A DNA stretch of 64,000 bases from Sphingobacteriales bacterium 44-15 (GTDB lineage Bacteria; Bacteroidota; Bacteroidia; Chitinophagales; Chitinophagaceae): assembly GCA_001899685.1 (NCBI GenBank), contig MKWG01000002.1:1-64000 (forward strand). The letters are read 5' to 3'. Shown piece after piece: positions 1 to 8,675 of the stretch (positions are counted from its first letter, which is position 1; each line of letters opens with the position of its first letter). Both the position numbers and the translations under genes were made by a program. Under the pieces are notes generated by a model. It did not search any database. It saw nothing but the letters and a program-made list of their open reading frames with translations, and was not told the origin of the DNA.

Positions 1-21
1 AGAAGTTACGACAAAATAAAA

Positions 22-56
22 ACGGGACAAAAGTAGATTTTTCTACTTTGTCCCGT
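22..56 (-). terminator. Rho-independent terminator of tRNA-Pro
   Basis: An inverted repeat with arms of about 15 bp (ACGGGACAAA paired with TTTGTCCCGT, one bulged A) and a short T-rich loop lies 5 bp past the 3' end of the tRNA. On the minus strand it is followed by TTTTATTTT (positions 21-13). Stem, loop and U-tract fit an intrinsic terminator for the tRNA transcript. Confidence 0.85.
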
Positions 57-60
57 CAAG

Positions 61-134
61 TCGGGAGGACAGGATTCGAACCTGCGACCCCCTGGTCCCA
101 AACCAGGTATTCTACCGGGCTGAACTACCTCCCG
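61..134 (-). tRNA. tRNA-Pro (anticodon UGG)
   Basis: On the minus strand the 74 nt fold as a full cloverleaf. The acceptor stem is CGGGAGG with CCTCCCG and discriminator A. The anticodon stem is CCTGG/CCAGG around the loop TTTGGGA, giving anticodon TGG (proline). The T arm is GCAGG-TTCGAAT-CCTG. No CCA is encoded. A terminator follows directly, and a TAccTTTG box lies upstream, so it is transcribed alone. No integrase or att-like duplication was seen beside it. Confidence 0.97.
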
Positions 135-156
135 AACTGTTTCCTTGAAAGGGTGG

Positions 157-187
157 CAAAGGTAAAAGAATGACGGTGAATTGCCAA
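157..187 (-). promoter_or_regulatory. Bacteroidota-type promoter of tRNA-Pro
   Basis: Read on the minus strand, TACCTTTG (164-157) fits the Bacteroidota -7 box TAnnTTTG. A TTG triplet about 20 bp further upstream (187-185) can serve as the -33 element. The box lies 22 bp before the tRNA 5' end. Confidence 0.55.
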
Positions 188-244
188 AACGGGGGAAAAG
201 ATTTTTGGAGGGGCTGTGAGCTCATAGCCCATAGCTCAAAGCTC

Positions 245-1570
245 TCATCTTACCAGCTCACCTTTAAGCCGCAGCAGCTCTGTCTCTGCCAGCTTGGTAT
301 TATAGCGTGCCGCTATAAGACGGTCGTAAGCATCTTCGAGGCTTTTCTGCGCTTCGCGCAATTCAAGATAAGTAGATACCCCCAACCTGAATCTTTCGAG
401 CGCAATAGCAACATTTTCTTTCGCCAGCTCTATATTTTCTTCTTCTAACCGCAAAGCGCTTAGCTGGTATCTGTAATTATTATACCCAACTCTTACTGAC
501 ATATTTATCATATTCTTTTGCCGCGAAAGGCTGGTTTCGTTATAATCTATATTCAGCCTGGCCTGCTTTATTGAACGATTAACATTCATGTAATTCAATA
601 TCGGAACATTGGCAGTAAATCCAAAATTAAACCCGGTATTACGGTTGAAGATTGTCGAATATGGGTTAATAACGTTTCGTGTATCTGTTTTAGAAAACGT
701 ATATCCCGACCCGAAGGAAATAGTAGGCCATCTGGCGCCCTGAGCCTCCCGCAGCAACGTTTTGGAAATATCAACGTTCTTCGCGTATTGCTGTATAGTT
801 AAATTTGTCTGCTCAATATTATTTTGGATATCTTCTATATGATAACTGTCATTAATGGGGATACTATCAGTTACTTCATAAAATGCAGGCAGGCGCATAC
901 CCGTCAGTTGATTCAGCTCTTCCTTTGCCTGCTCCATTATCGTCTGTTGCTGCAGGTGTATTGCCTTTTGTGCATTCAAATCCACTTTTGCCTGAAGCAA
1001 TTCAGGTTTTGTACCCAGACCCACAGAAAGCTTTCTGTCAGCAAGCTTTACACGCTCCTCATTTATAGACATCTGCTCCTCTATGGCCTTCAGTTGCTGT
1101 TTCTGCCTTACAATAATATAATATGCATTAACGACTTCAGCAGTTGAATTAACAACCTGGTTTTTGAGGTTGATTTTTTCAAGATCAAACTGCTGATTAA
1201 GCCTGTCTCTTATTGCAAACATTTGCAATCCGTCAAATAATACCCAATTAAGATTTACAGCCGCATTCAAATTTATGTTCTGTACATCTTTTCCCGTCCT
1301 TGTGGAATGATCTACCAGCACCTGTTTTTGAGTAGAGGTATTTTGAGTTCTGGATACTATCCCGTTAACTGTAGGTAAAAAGCCGGCATAAATGTATTCT
1401 TTATCAATGGCAGCAGCAGCAGAATCGGTTTTTACCAGCAGGATATCATAATTGTTTCTCAGCGTGGCTGCTATAGCGTCCTGCAGCGTAACCAGTTGTT
1501 GCTGCGATCTGGCATTCGCCAGCATAAAAAAACATATTATCACAGATTGGATGATCCTTCTTCCTTGCAT
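245..1570 (-). CDS. TolC-family outer-membrane efflux channel
   Basis: A 441-residue protein with an N-terminal signal peptide (basic MQGRR, then hydrophobic to about residue 22). Two long helical/strand repeats typical of the outer-membrane efflux protein (OEP) family follow, rich in Gln/Glu/Asn coiled-coil segments (about 165-245 and 380-441), with a central barrel stretch (GSGYTFSKTD). The trimer forms the outer-membrane exit duct of a tripartite pump. It is the last gene of a minus-strand operon, starting 3 bp after the RND pump stop codon, so it should be co-translated with pump and adaptor. Length is normal for the family. The substrate cannot be read from the sequence. Confidence 0.93.
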   Translation of the reverse strand: MQGRRIIQSVIICFFMLANARSQQQLVTLQDAIAATLRNNYDILLVKTDSAAAAIDKEYIYAGFLPTVNGIVSRTQNTSTQKQVLVDHSTRTGKDVQNINLNAAVNLNWVLFDGLQMFAIRDRLNQQFDLEKINLKNQVVNSTAEVVNAYYIIVRQKQQLKAIEEQMSINEERVKLADRKLSVGLGTKPELLQAKVDLNAQKAIHLQQQTIMEQAKEELNQLTGMRLPAFYEVTDSIPINDSYHIEDIQNNIEQTNLTIQQYAKNVDISKTLLREAQGARWPTISFGSGYTFSKTDTRNVINPYSTIFNRNTGFNFGFTANVPILNYMNVNRSIKQARLNIDYNETSLSRQKNMINMSVRVGYNNYRYQLSALRLEEENIELAKENVAIALERFRLGVSTYLELREAQKSLEDAYDRLIAARYNTKLAETELLRLKGELVR

Positions 1571-1573
1571 ATA

Positions 1574-4500
1574 TCAGGCCCTTTTATCTTCCGTAAAATA
1601 TTCGTCAATGTGGCTTTCATGCTTTTTTGCCGATAAGAAACTATACACTGCCGGGATTACAAACAATGTAAGCACCAGCGAAAAAATAATCCCTCCCACG
1701 ATCACGATCCCCAGCGGTATACGGCTGGTGGAAGCGGCGCCTATAGACATGGCAATAGGCAGAGCTCCGAGCGACATGGCAAGGCTCGTCATTAAAATGG
1801 GGCGCAATCTCGCTACCGCAGCCTCTACAACTGCCCGTCCTTTCGTCATGCCGGCAATTTGCTTTTGATTGGCAAACTCAACAATAAGGATACCATTCTT
1901 GGTAACCAGCCCGATAAGCATGATCATACCTATCTGTGAGAATATGTTCAATGTTTGCCCGAATAAAGAAAGTGACAATACTGCCCCTGCAATGGCCAGC
2001 GGAACGGTGATCATGATAATGAACGGATCAATAAAGCTCTCAAACTGTGCTGCCAGCACCAGGTATATCAGCGCCAGCGCCAGTATGAACGCAAACATCG
2101 TATTGCCTGAGCTTTCCGCAAAATCACGGGAAGGACCTGACAGTGATGTAGCAAAGGTCTCGTCAAACAGCTTGTCTGCAATTTGCTGCATGGCCTGGAT
2201 GCCTTCGCCAAGCGTTCTTCCCGGGGCAAGTCCCGCAGAAACAGTTGCCGACTTATACCTGTTGAAATGATAAATAGTAGGAGGCGTGGTACCTTCCTTC
2301 ACGTTTACAAGATTATCCAGCGAGATACTTTCCCCCCGCATGTTGCGGATATAAATGTTGCGCAGATCTGTAGGTTCATTCCTGTCGTCGCGGGGCACCT
2401 GCCCGATCACCTGGTACTGCTTCCCGTCTTTGGTAAAATATCCCAGGCGGCGATTACTGTAAGCAAGTTGGAGCGCTTCGGATACTTCATCAATGCTCAC
2501 TCCCAGTGCGCTGGCCTTAAGGCGGTCAACCGTTACCGATAGTTCCGGCTTGTTGAATTTAAGATCAACATCTACTCCCTGGAACACAGGATTTTTATTG
2601 GCTTCATCAAGAAACTCCGGCAGCATCTCTGTGATCTTATCGAAATTGTTGTTCTGGATCACAAACTGCACCGGGAGCCCTGCACGGCGGTTTACCGATA
2701 TCGTTTGCTCCTGTATGGGAAATGCCCTGCCCTCGGTGTATTTCGGAAGGTTACGGCTTATCATTTCTACAATTTCCTGCTGCGACCTGGAACGTTCTTT
2801 GGGATCAACAAGCATAGCGCGCAAAAAACCCGTATTTACCGCTCCCCCTCCGGAATAACCCGGAGCAGTTACGGTAAGCGCAGTTTTTATCTCCGGAACA
2901 GAATCCATTACCAAAGTGGTAAGATGGTCAATGAACCTGTCGGTATATTCAAAAGAAGCGCCTTCCGGCGTGGTAACCTGCAGCCTGAACTGGCTACGGT
3001 CTTCCATAGGCGCTAACTCCGACTTCAGCCCGCCTCCTATCATCCATATTATAGCACCGCAGGCGGCAATAATAATGATCGCAAACCAGCGGAACTTCAT
3101 AAAGCTTTCCAGCAGCCTGTGGTAACCATTTTCCATTCCTTTAAAAAAAGGTTCTGTTACGCGGTAAAACCATCCGTGCTTATGCACATTCTTGGTCATC
3201 TTCACATTCAGTACCGGCGTCAGGGTAAGCGATACAAATGCTGATACCAGCACCGCTCCTGCCACCACTATCCCGAATTCGCGAAACAACCGCCCGACAA
3301 ATCCCTGCAAAAAAACTATAGGAAGAAATATTACTGCCAGCGTAATAGAGGTGGCAATAACGGCAAAATAGATCTCTCTGGAACCTTCCCGGGCCGCCTG
3401 CCATTTATTCATGCCCTGCTCCATTTTCTTATAAATGTTTTCCGTCACCACTATACCATCGTCCACCACCAGACCTGTAGCGAGCACTATACCTAATAAA
3501 CTGAGGACATTAATGGTAAAACCACTGAGGTACATAATAAAGAAAGCGGCGATAAGGGAAACCGGTATATCTATCAATGGACGGATAGCAATGATCCAGT
3601 CGCGGAAGAAAAAATAAATGATCAGCACCACCAGCACCACGGCAATAATGAGCGTTTCTTCCACTTCATTGATGGCCCGTTTAATAAATACGGTCTGATC
3701 AAGCGCTATATCAAGCTTAATATCGTCCGGGATCTCTTTTTTAAGCTGGTTGAACCTTTTATAGAACTCATCTGATATCGCTACATAGTTGGAACCCGGC
3801 TGTGGCACGAGCGCCAAAGCGATCATCGGAACGCCGTTCAGCTTCAGCACCGTTTCTTCATTCTCTGGTCCCAGCACTGCTTCGCCCACATCTTTAAGGC
3901 GTATAGTACTGCCCCCTGTACTTTTGATGATAATATTGTTGAACTCTTCTTCTGTCGTCAGCCGGCCGAAAGTACGTACGGTAAGCTCTGTATTGGAGCC
4001 GGCGATCTTGCCTGAGGGTAACTCCACATTTTCGCGGGTAAGCGCATCCTGCACATCCTGGAAAGTAAGCCCGTAAGCATTCAGCCTGGAAGGTTCAAAC
4101 CATATACGCATGGCGTATTTCTTCTCTCCCCATATTTGTATGCTGCTCACCCCCGGTATGGTCTGCAGTCTTTCCATTAGCACATTGGTGGCATACTCGG
4201 TTATCTGCAGCTGGTTGCGGGTGCTGCTCTGCACCGTCATGGAAATGATAGCATCGGAACTGGCATCGGCCTTAGTAACCACAGAAGGAGCGTCGAGATC
4301 TTTGGGAAGATTACGCTGTGCCTGGGATACCTTATCCCGCACATCATTAGCTGCCGCCTCCAGGTCAACACCGAGGTCAAATTCAACAGTAATATTGCTG
4401 GTGCCCTGGCTGCTGGAAGAAGTGATATTTTTAATCCCCGCTACGCCGTTAATAGATTTCTCAAGGGGTTCTGTGATCTGCGATTCAATAATATCCGCAT

Positions 4501-4663
4501 TAGCGCCTGCATAGCTGGTGCGCACATTGATAACAGGCGGATCGATAGCAGGATAATCTCTTACTCCCAAAAAGGTAAAACCAATGACGCCAAACACAAT
4601 GATCAAAATGCTTGACACCGTGGCCAGTACCGGCCGCCTCAGACTGAGCTCGGAAATATTCAT
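1574..4663 (-). CDS. RND efflux pump, inner-membrane proton/drug antiporter (AcrB/HAE1-like)
   Basis: 1029 residues with the full RND layout: TM1 at about 12-32, a large periplasmic loop, TM2-6 around 335-480, a second loop, and the last TM block around 850-1015. The proton-relay pair of TM4 is present (D401-D402 in GLVVDDGIVV), as is the GNTMFAF region opening the second TM half. This is the HAE1 (hydrophobe/amphiphile) type rather than the heavy-metal type, judging by the ELSLRRPVLA start. It exports small molecules from the periplasm or inner leaflet using the proton gradient. Its ATG overlaps the adaptor stop codon (TAATG), which indicates translational coupling. It is intact. Confidence 0.96.
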   Translation of the reverse strand: MNISELSLRRPVLATVSSILIIVFGVIGFTFLGVRDYPAIDPPVINVRTSYAGANADIIESQITEPLEKSINGVAGIKNITSSSSQGTSNITVEFDLGVDLEAAANDVRDKVSQAQRNLPKDLDAPSVVTKADASSDAIISMTVQSSTRNQLQITEYATNVLMERLQTIPGVSSIQIWGEKKYAMRIWFEPSRLNAYGLTFQDVQDALTRENVELPSGKIAGSNTELTVRTFGRLTTEEEFNNIIIKSTGGSTIRLKDVGEAVLGPENEETVLKLNGVPMIALALVPQPGSNYVAISDEFYKRFNQLKKEIPDDIKLDIALDQTVFIKRAINEVEETLIIAVVLVVLIIYFFFRDWIIAIRPLIDIPVSLIAAFFIMYLSGFTINVLSLLGIVLATGLVVDDGIVVTENIYKKMEQGMNKWQAAREGSREIYFAVIATSITLAVIFLPIVFLQGFVGRLFREFGIVVAGAVLVSAFVSLTLTPVLNVKMTKNVHKHGWFYRVTEPFFKGMENGYHRLLESFMKFRWFAIIIIAACGAIIWMIGGGLKSELAPMEDRSQFRLQVTTPEGASFEYTDRFIDHLTTLVMDSVPEIKTALTVTAPGYSGGGAVNTGFLRAMLVDPKERSRSQQEIVEMISRNLPKYTEGRAFPIQEQTISVNRRAGLPVQFVIQNNNFDKITEMLPEFLDEANKNPVFQGVDVDLKFNKPELSVTVDRLKASALGVSIDEVSEALQLAYSNRRLGYFTKDGKQYQVIGQVPRDDRNEPTDLRNIYIRNMRGESISLDNLVNVKEGTTPPTIYHFNRYKSATVSAGLAPGRTLGEGIQAMQQIADKLFDETFATSLSGPSRDFAESSGNTMFAFILALALIYLVLAAQFESFIDPFIIMITVPLAIAGAVLSLSLFGQTLNIFSQIGMIMLIGLVTKNGILIVEFANQKQIAGMTKGRAVVEAAVARLRPILMTSLAMSLGALPIAMSIGAASTSRIPLGIVIVGGIIFSLVLTLFVIPAVYSFLSAKKHESHIDEYFTEDKRA

Positions 4664-5703
4664 TAGTTTATTTTACTGAGTTTAACCTCGGAATTAGGTT
4701 TTATAGCCATAAGCCCGCTGATCAATACCGTATCGCCTATATTAACTCCCTGGATGATCTGGATATAGGAAGAATCTCTTATGCCTGTTGTCACCGGAAC
4801 AAATTGCGGGGCGCCGCCTTTATATAATATCACTTCTTTGCCCCTGCTCAACGGAATAATGGCCTGTGTGGGAACTATAATTGCATTATTATCCTTATCT
4901 ATATCAAGCGCTACTTTGGCAAATGCACCCGGTACCAGCAACGGGTGGTTGCCTTTTACCATTGCTTTCACTGTAAGGCTGCGCGTATTAGCATCAATAA
5001 AATACTCGGTGGCAAGCACAGTGGCATCAAAGTTTTTTTGAACACCATCAATATAAAATGATATTTTTTTCCCGGGAGTAAAATTGGTGCTGTACTTTTC
5101 CGGAACGGTAAACTCCAGCTTCAACTGGTCTACCTGGCGTATAGTGGCAATTATATCTGTGGGAGAAACATAAGCGCCAAGACTGATATTACGCAAACCA
5201 ATACGCCCGTTATACGGCGCTCTGATCTCTGTTTTGGTGATATTCACTTTTACCAGCGCTATATCCGCCTTATTATTATTGACCTGCAGTTCGCTCAGGT
5301 CTACATCCTGCTGGCTGATCCCCTGGATCTTTAGCAGCGCTTTATAGCGTTCTACTGTTTTTTCGTTGATCTCCAGTTGCACTTCCAGCTTTTTGAGCTG
5401 GGCCTGGAGATCATCATCAAAAAGCTTGGCGAGCAAAGCGCCTTTCTGCACATTGCTCCCTTCTTTAAAATAGATACCGACAACTCTTCCTGAAATTTCC
5501 GGGCGGATATCAGTTCCTTCAGCCGGGATCAGCGAACCGGCAACCTGTATATCTTCACTAAGGGCGAGGGTCTTGGCTATAAAAGCGTCTGCCTGAACAG
5601 TGCGACTTCGCGGGGCCGCAGGCTTGTCAGCAGTTTTTTCTTTCTTTTGGGTGCAGGCAAAAGCTAATACAGCAGCAATAGCCGAAATGTATAGATTTTT
5701 CAT
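4663..5703 (-). CDS. RND efflux periplasmic adaptor (membrane fusion protein)
   Basis: 346-residue lipoprotein: signal peptide with lipobox LAFAC (Cys17), barrel-sandwich segment around 60-90, alpha-helical hairpin about 100-150 (LKKLEVQLEINEKTVERYK), then the return lipoyl half (APYNGRIGLRNISLGAYV) and beta-barrel domains. It bridges the RND pump and the TolC channel encoded downstream. It is the first gene of the adaptor-pump-channel operon and overlaps the pump start. No local repressor gene adjoins it, so regulation is not visible here. Confidence 0.95.
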   Translation of the reverse strand: MKNLYISAIAAVLAFACTQKKEKTADKPAAPRSRTVQADAFIAKTLALSEDIQVAGSLIPAEGTDIRPEISGRVVGIYFKEGSNVQKGALLAKLFDDDLQAQLKKLEVQLEINEKTVERYKALLKIQGISQQDVDLSELQVNNNKADIALVKVNITKTEIRAPYNGRIGLRNISLGAYVSPTDIIATIRQVDQLKLEFTVPEKYSTNFTPGKKISFYIDGVQKNFDATVLATEYFIDANTRSLTVKAMVKGNHPLLVPGAFAKVALDIDKDNNAIIVPTQAIIPLSRGKEVILYKGGAPQFVPVTTGIRDSSYIQIIQGVNIGDTVLISGLMAIKPNSEVKLSKIN

Positions 5704-5801
5704 CGGCCACGAAGCTAATAAAATTTAAAGTTGGAACTTGATAATCGCGTTCTTTGTATACGTTAATTAATGTTAATTGTACAGGGAACAGGTATCTCAT
5801 C

Positions 5802-5957
5802 TTACCTTAGCGATAACGATACCCTTCCGCTGCGGGCGCTCACATTCACCGGTATTCCCCCGCCATTGAGCGTACCGGTCATGCTGTTATTATCGCCGGA
5901 AACGGAGCCGCCGCTGGTGGAAAGATCAATATCACCTTTGGAATCATTCAGTGCTTC
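5802..5957 (-). pseudogene. C-terminal remnant of a DUF4097-like beta-helix protein
   Basis: On the minus strand a frame ends at 5802 with about 50 residues of repetitive short-strand sequence (SKGDIDLSTSGGSVSG, GTLNGGGIPVNVSARSG, ending VSLSLR). This resembles the C-terminal end of DUF4097/adhesin-like proteins of Bacteroidota. Further upstream the same frame only runs antisense-out-of-frame through the 3' end of the adjacent permease, so no complete gene exists. A GC-rich hairpin (CCCCGATTGCGGGG, about 5961-5974) marks the junction. I read it as a deletion scar in which most of the gene was lost next to the permease array. The family assignment rests on pattern similarity only. Confidence 0.5.
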
Positions 5958-5983
5958 AATCCCCGATTGCGGGGAGAGGGGCT

Positions 5984-8395
5984 TTATTCCGTCCGCAACG
6001 CCTTCACCGGGTTTGCCACCGCCGCCCTTATTGCCCGGAAGCTCACCGTTATCAATGCGATCAGCAATGCCGACAATCCTGCCACCGCGAAGACCCACCA
6101 ACTAATATCAATCCTGTAGGCAAAGCTCTGAAGCCATTTGTTCATACCCCACCAGGCCACAGGAAATGCAATGAGCGAGGCGATCAATACCAGTTGCAGG
6201 AATTCTTTGGAAAGCATCTGTGTTACCTGTGTTACACTTGCGCCTAATACTTTCCTGATACCGATTTCTTTGGTACGCTGCTCCGCAGTATACGTTACCA
6301 GCCCAAACAAGCCAAGGCAGGCTACAAAGATGGTGAGCACGGCAAAGATGTTCAGGATGGTGGCTGTTTTCTGTTCTGCAGCATAGGTCTTATTGAAAAG
6401 ATCATCCATAAAAGCGTAAGCAAAGGGTTTTTCTGTATGATAGCTATCCCATTGCTTTTTCATGGCAGCCAGTAATCCTTTAATATCGGCAGTATTTATC
6501 TTAAAGATCAGTCCTCCCTGTGGCTCCAACGTCATATACAGCGGGCTGATGGCTTCATGCAGCGATCGGAAATTGAAATTTTTTACCACACCAATCACAT
6601 GATAAGGATAATGAGATCCCCTGGGGCTGTTTTGTATGACCACCGTTTTATCAAGAGCCAGTTCCGGCGTCCAGCCTAAAGCTTTTGCAGAAGTTTCATT
6701 GAGAATAATGGCAGAAGAATCTGTTTTGAATTCGTTCGAAAAATTCCTGCCCAAAAGCATCTTCATTCCCATTGTAGTGATGTATTGTTCATCTACTTCA
6801 TAGTTTACACCATTTACAATAGTTTTATCATTACCCTTTGGATAAGCCAGCGCATTATTATAGTTACTGGGACCGGCAGGCTTGTACGATGAAGAAGTCG
6901 CATTCACTATCCTGGGATCCCGCAACATCTGCTGTTTAAATACCTGCTCATTCTTACCTAAGATATATGAGTTGGGAATAGTAATGAGCTGGTTTTTATC
7001 ATAACCGATATCTTTATTTTGTATGAATCTCATCTGCTGGTATACCACTATAGTGCCGATGATCAGCGCAACAGATATGAAGAACTGGAATATTACCAGC
7101 GCGCTTCTCAATCCGAAGCTTTTATGAGTGGCGGTAAGCTTTCCTTTTAATACGGCAATAGGTTTAAATGAGGACAAATAAAATGCCGGGTAGATACCTG
7201 CCAGTAGTCCCACGATAAGGCTCAACGCTACGAATGACAATACAGGTTTTACAGTAATACCAAGATGCTTGTCTGAGATATCATTAAATACAGGAAGCAC
7301 AAGCTCCAGTAAAACAAAAGCAATAAGCAAAGCAAAGAAGGTGATCAACAGGGACTCCGATAAAAACTGCCCGATAAGCTGCATTTTCCCTGAACCGGCT
7401 ACTTTTCTTACACCAACTTCTTTAGCTCTTTTTGATGCTCCGGCAGTAGAGAGATTGATAAAATTGATGCAGGCAACTATCAGCATGAAAATAGCAACTC
7501 CTGCAAATATGTATACATAAGCTGCATTGCCGCCCGGTTCAAACTCATTGTTGGTGGCAGAGTGAAGGTGAATAGAAGTTAAAGGCTGTAATGCGAATCC
7601 AAAAGAATTACCTTTAGTTCTGAATTGCTCGAGGCTCATCCCCATCTGGCTTTGAATTTGCGGGCCCATATATTTGGCCACCATATCCGGGAAACGGGCT
7701 TCTATTTTTTTGAGATGAGTGCCGGGTTTCAGCAATAGGTAAGTGTAAAAATTGCCGCCCATCCATGAATCGGAAGCAGCGTATTTCCAGCCTGTCATAG
7801 ATCCAAACATGTCAAAATGAAAATGTGAATTGGCAGGTATGTCTTCCATGACGCCGGTTACTTTATAGAGTGTTGTATCATCCTCCATCGCCAGCATTTT
7901 GCCCAGAGCGTCTTCTCTACCAAAATATTTTTTTGCCGTTGATGTTGTAATCACCAGCGTATGCGGCTGCTGCAATGCAGTCCGCATATCGCCTTTTATC
8001 ATGGGCAATGTAAAAATGTGGAAGAAGTTAGGGTCAACGAATGCAAACCGGTCGTCTTTAAACACGGTATTATTGTACGTTATCCCGGGTGAGCCATAAG
8101 ATACCATCCGGGTAACGTCCTTCACTTCAGGAAAGTCCTTCTTCAATGTTGCTGCTACAGGCGCCATTACAATACATTCATTTATTTTCCCGCCATTGAT
8201 ATCTGCCTGGAAAATAATTCTTGCAATACTGTCCGCCTTCTTATTGAAACGGTCATAGCTCAGCTCGTCCTGCACATACAGCATAATGATAAAGCAGGTA
8301 GCTATACCAATAGCAAGACCCAAGACATTAATGAAAGAGAACAGTTTGTTCTTTTTCAGGTTCCGCCATGCGGTTTTGAAATAGTTTCTGAACAT
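5984..8395 (-). CDS. Two-module FtsX/MacB-like ABC permease (copy A)
   Basis: 803 residues. TM1 lies at about 19-42, a first MacB-PCD-like periplasmic domain at about 50-280, then TM2-4 (about 293-316, 347-369, 384-408). A second module follows with TM5 (about 430-451), a second periplasmic domain, and TM6-8 in the last 125 residues. Each half has the FtsX signature after its second TM: SKRAKEVGVRKVAGS and EQRTKEIGIRKVLGAS. It ends in NPVKALRTE, as do most copies here. There is no Walker A/B ATPase domain and no ATPase gene nearby. It is the second gene of the B-A pair, 280 bp after copy B and separated by the intergenic repeat. By analogy with MacB it could extrude peptides or lipids, or transmit force to the periplasm, but the substrate is unknown. 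Confidence 0.93.
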   Translation of the reverse strand: MFRNYFKTAWRNLKKNKLFSFINVLGLAIGIATCFIIMLYVQDELSYDRFNKKADSIARIIFQADINGGKINECIVMAPVAATLKKDFPEVKDVTRMVSYGSPGITYNNTVFKDDRFAFVDPNFFHIFTLPMIKGDMRTALQQPHTLVITTSTAKKYFGREDALGKMLAMEDDTTLYKVTGVMEDIPANSHFHFDMFGSMTGWKYAASDSWMGGNFYTYLLLKPGTHLKKIEARFPDMVAKYMGPQIQSQMGMSLEQFRTKGNSFGFALQPLTSIHLHSATNNEFEPGGNAAYVYIFAGVAIFMLIVACINFINLSTAGASKRAKEVGVRKVAGSGKMQLIGQFLSESLLITFFALLIAFVLLELVLPVFNDISDKHLGITVKPVLSFVALSLIVGLLAGIYPAFYLSSFKPIAVLKGKLTATHKSFGLRSALVIFQFFISVALIIGTIVVYQQMRFIQNKDIGYDKNQLITIPNSYILGKNEQVFKQQMLRDPRIVNATSSSYKPAGPSNYNNALAYPKGNDKTIVNGVNYEVDEQYITTMGMKMLLGRNFSNEFKTDSSAIILNETSAKALGWTPELALDKTVVIQNSPRGSHYPYHVIGVVKNFNFRSLHEAISPLYMTLEPQGGLIFKINTADIKGLLAAMKKQWDSYHTEKPFAYAFMDDLFNKTYAAEQKTATILNIFAVLTIFVACLGLFGLVTYTAEQRTKEIGIRKVLGASVTQVTQMLSKEFLQLVLIASLIAFPVAWWGMNKWLQSFAYRIDISWWVFAVAGLSALLIALITVSFRAIRAAVANPVKALRTE

Positions 8396-8418
8396 TTGAA
8401 ATTTGATATTTAAGATTA

Positions 8419-8675
8419 CCTCACCCTCTTATCCTTCTCCCTGTCTGCCGACAGGCAGGCAGAGAGAAGGACGGTGCTATATAACAATTACAAACTTTTA
8501 GTTCTTCCATATCAACTATTGTACAAAACCAGGCTTTCCGTTCCACATTTTTACACCTCCACTATTTTCCGGTTGCCTGCATTAGCAGGTTGCCCCTCTC
8601 ACCTTTAACTCATTGTGCCATGAATTTGGGCACCCCTCTCCACCACGTCCGCGTGGAGAGGATCCGGGGGTGAGG
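8419..8675 (-). repeat. Permease-linked intergenic repeat, copy 1 (B-A)
   Basis: Fills the gap between permeases B and A. On the plus strand it starts CCTCACCCTC, carries the palindrome CCTGTCTGCCGACAGGCAGG (8440-8459) and a conserved core around 8500-8545 (TTCTTCCATATCAACTATTG, then ACAAAACCAGGCTTT). It ends in a purine-rich GGGGGTGAGG that directly abuts the stop codon of copy B. Four other copies occupy equivalent sites at 12631, 15262, 53859 and 59161. Confidence 0.8.

Noticed and set aside
61-134. tRNA-Pro as integration site of a genomic island
   Set aside because: No integrase gene and no duplicated tRNA 3' end were found in the first kilobases.
5802-6101. A 99-residue open frame on the minus strand as a complete gene
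   Set aside because: Its first half overlaps the 3' end of permease A in another frame and is low-complexity Gly-rich; only the last ~50 residues look like real protein, so it was reported as a remnant.
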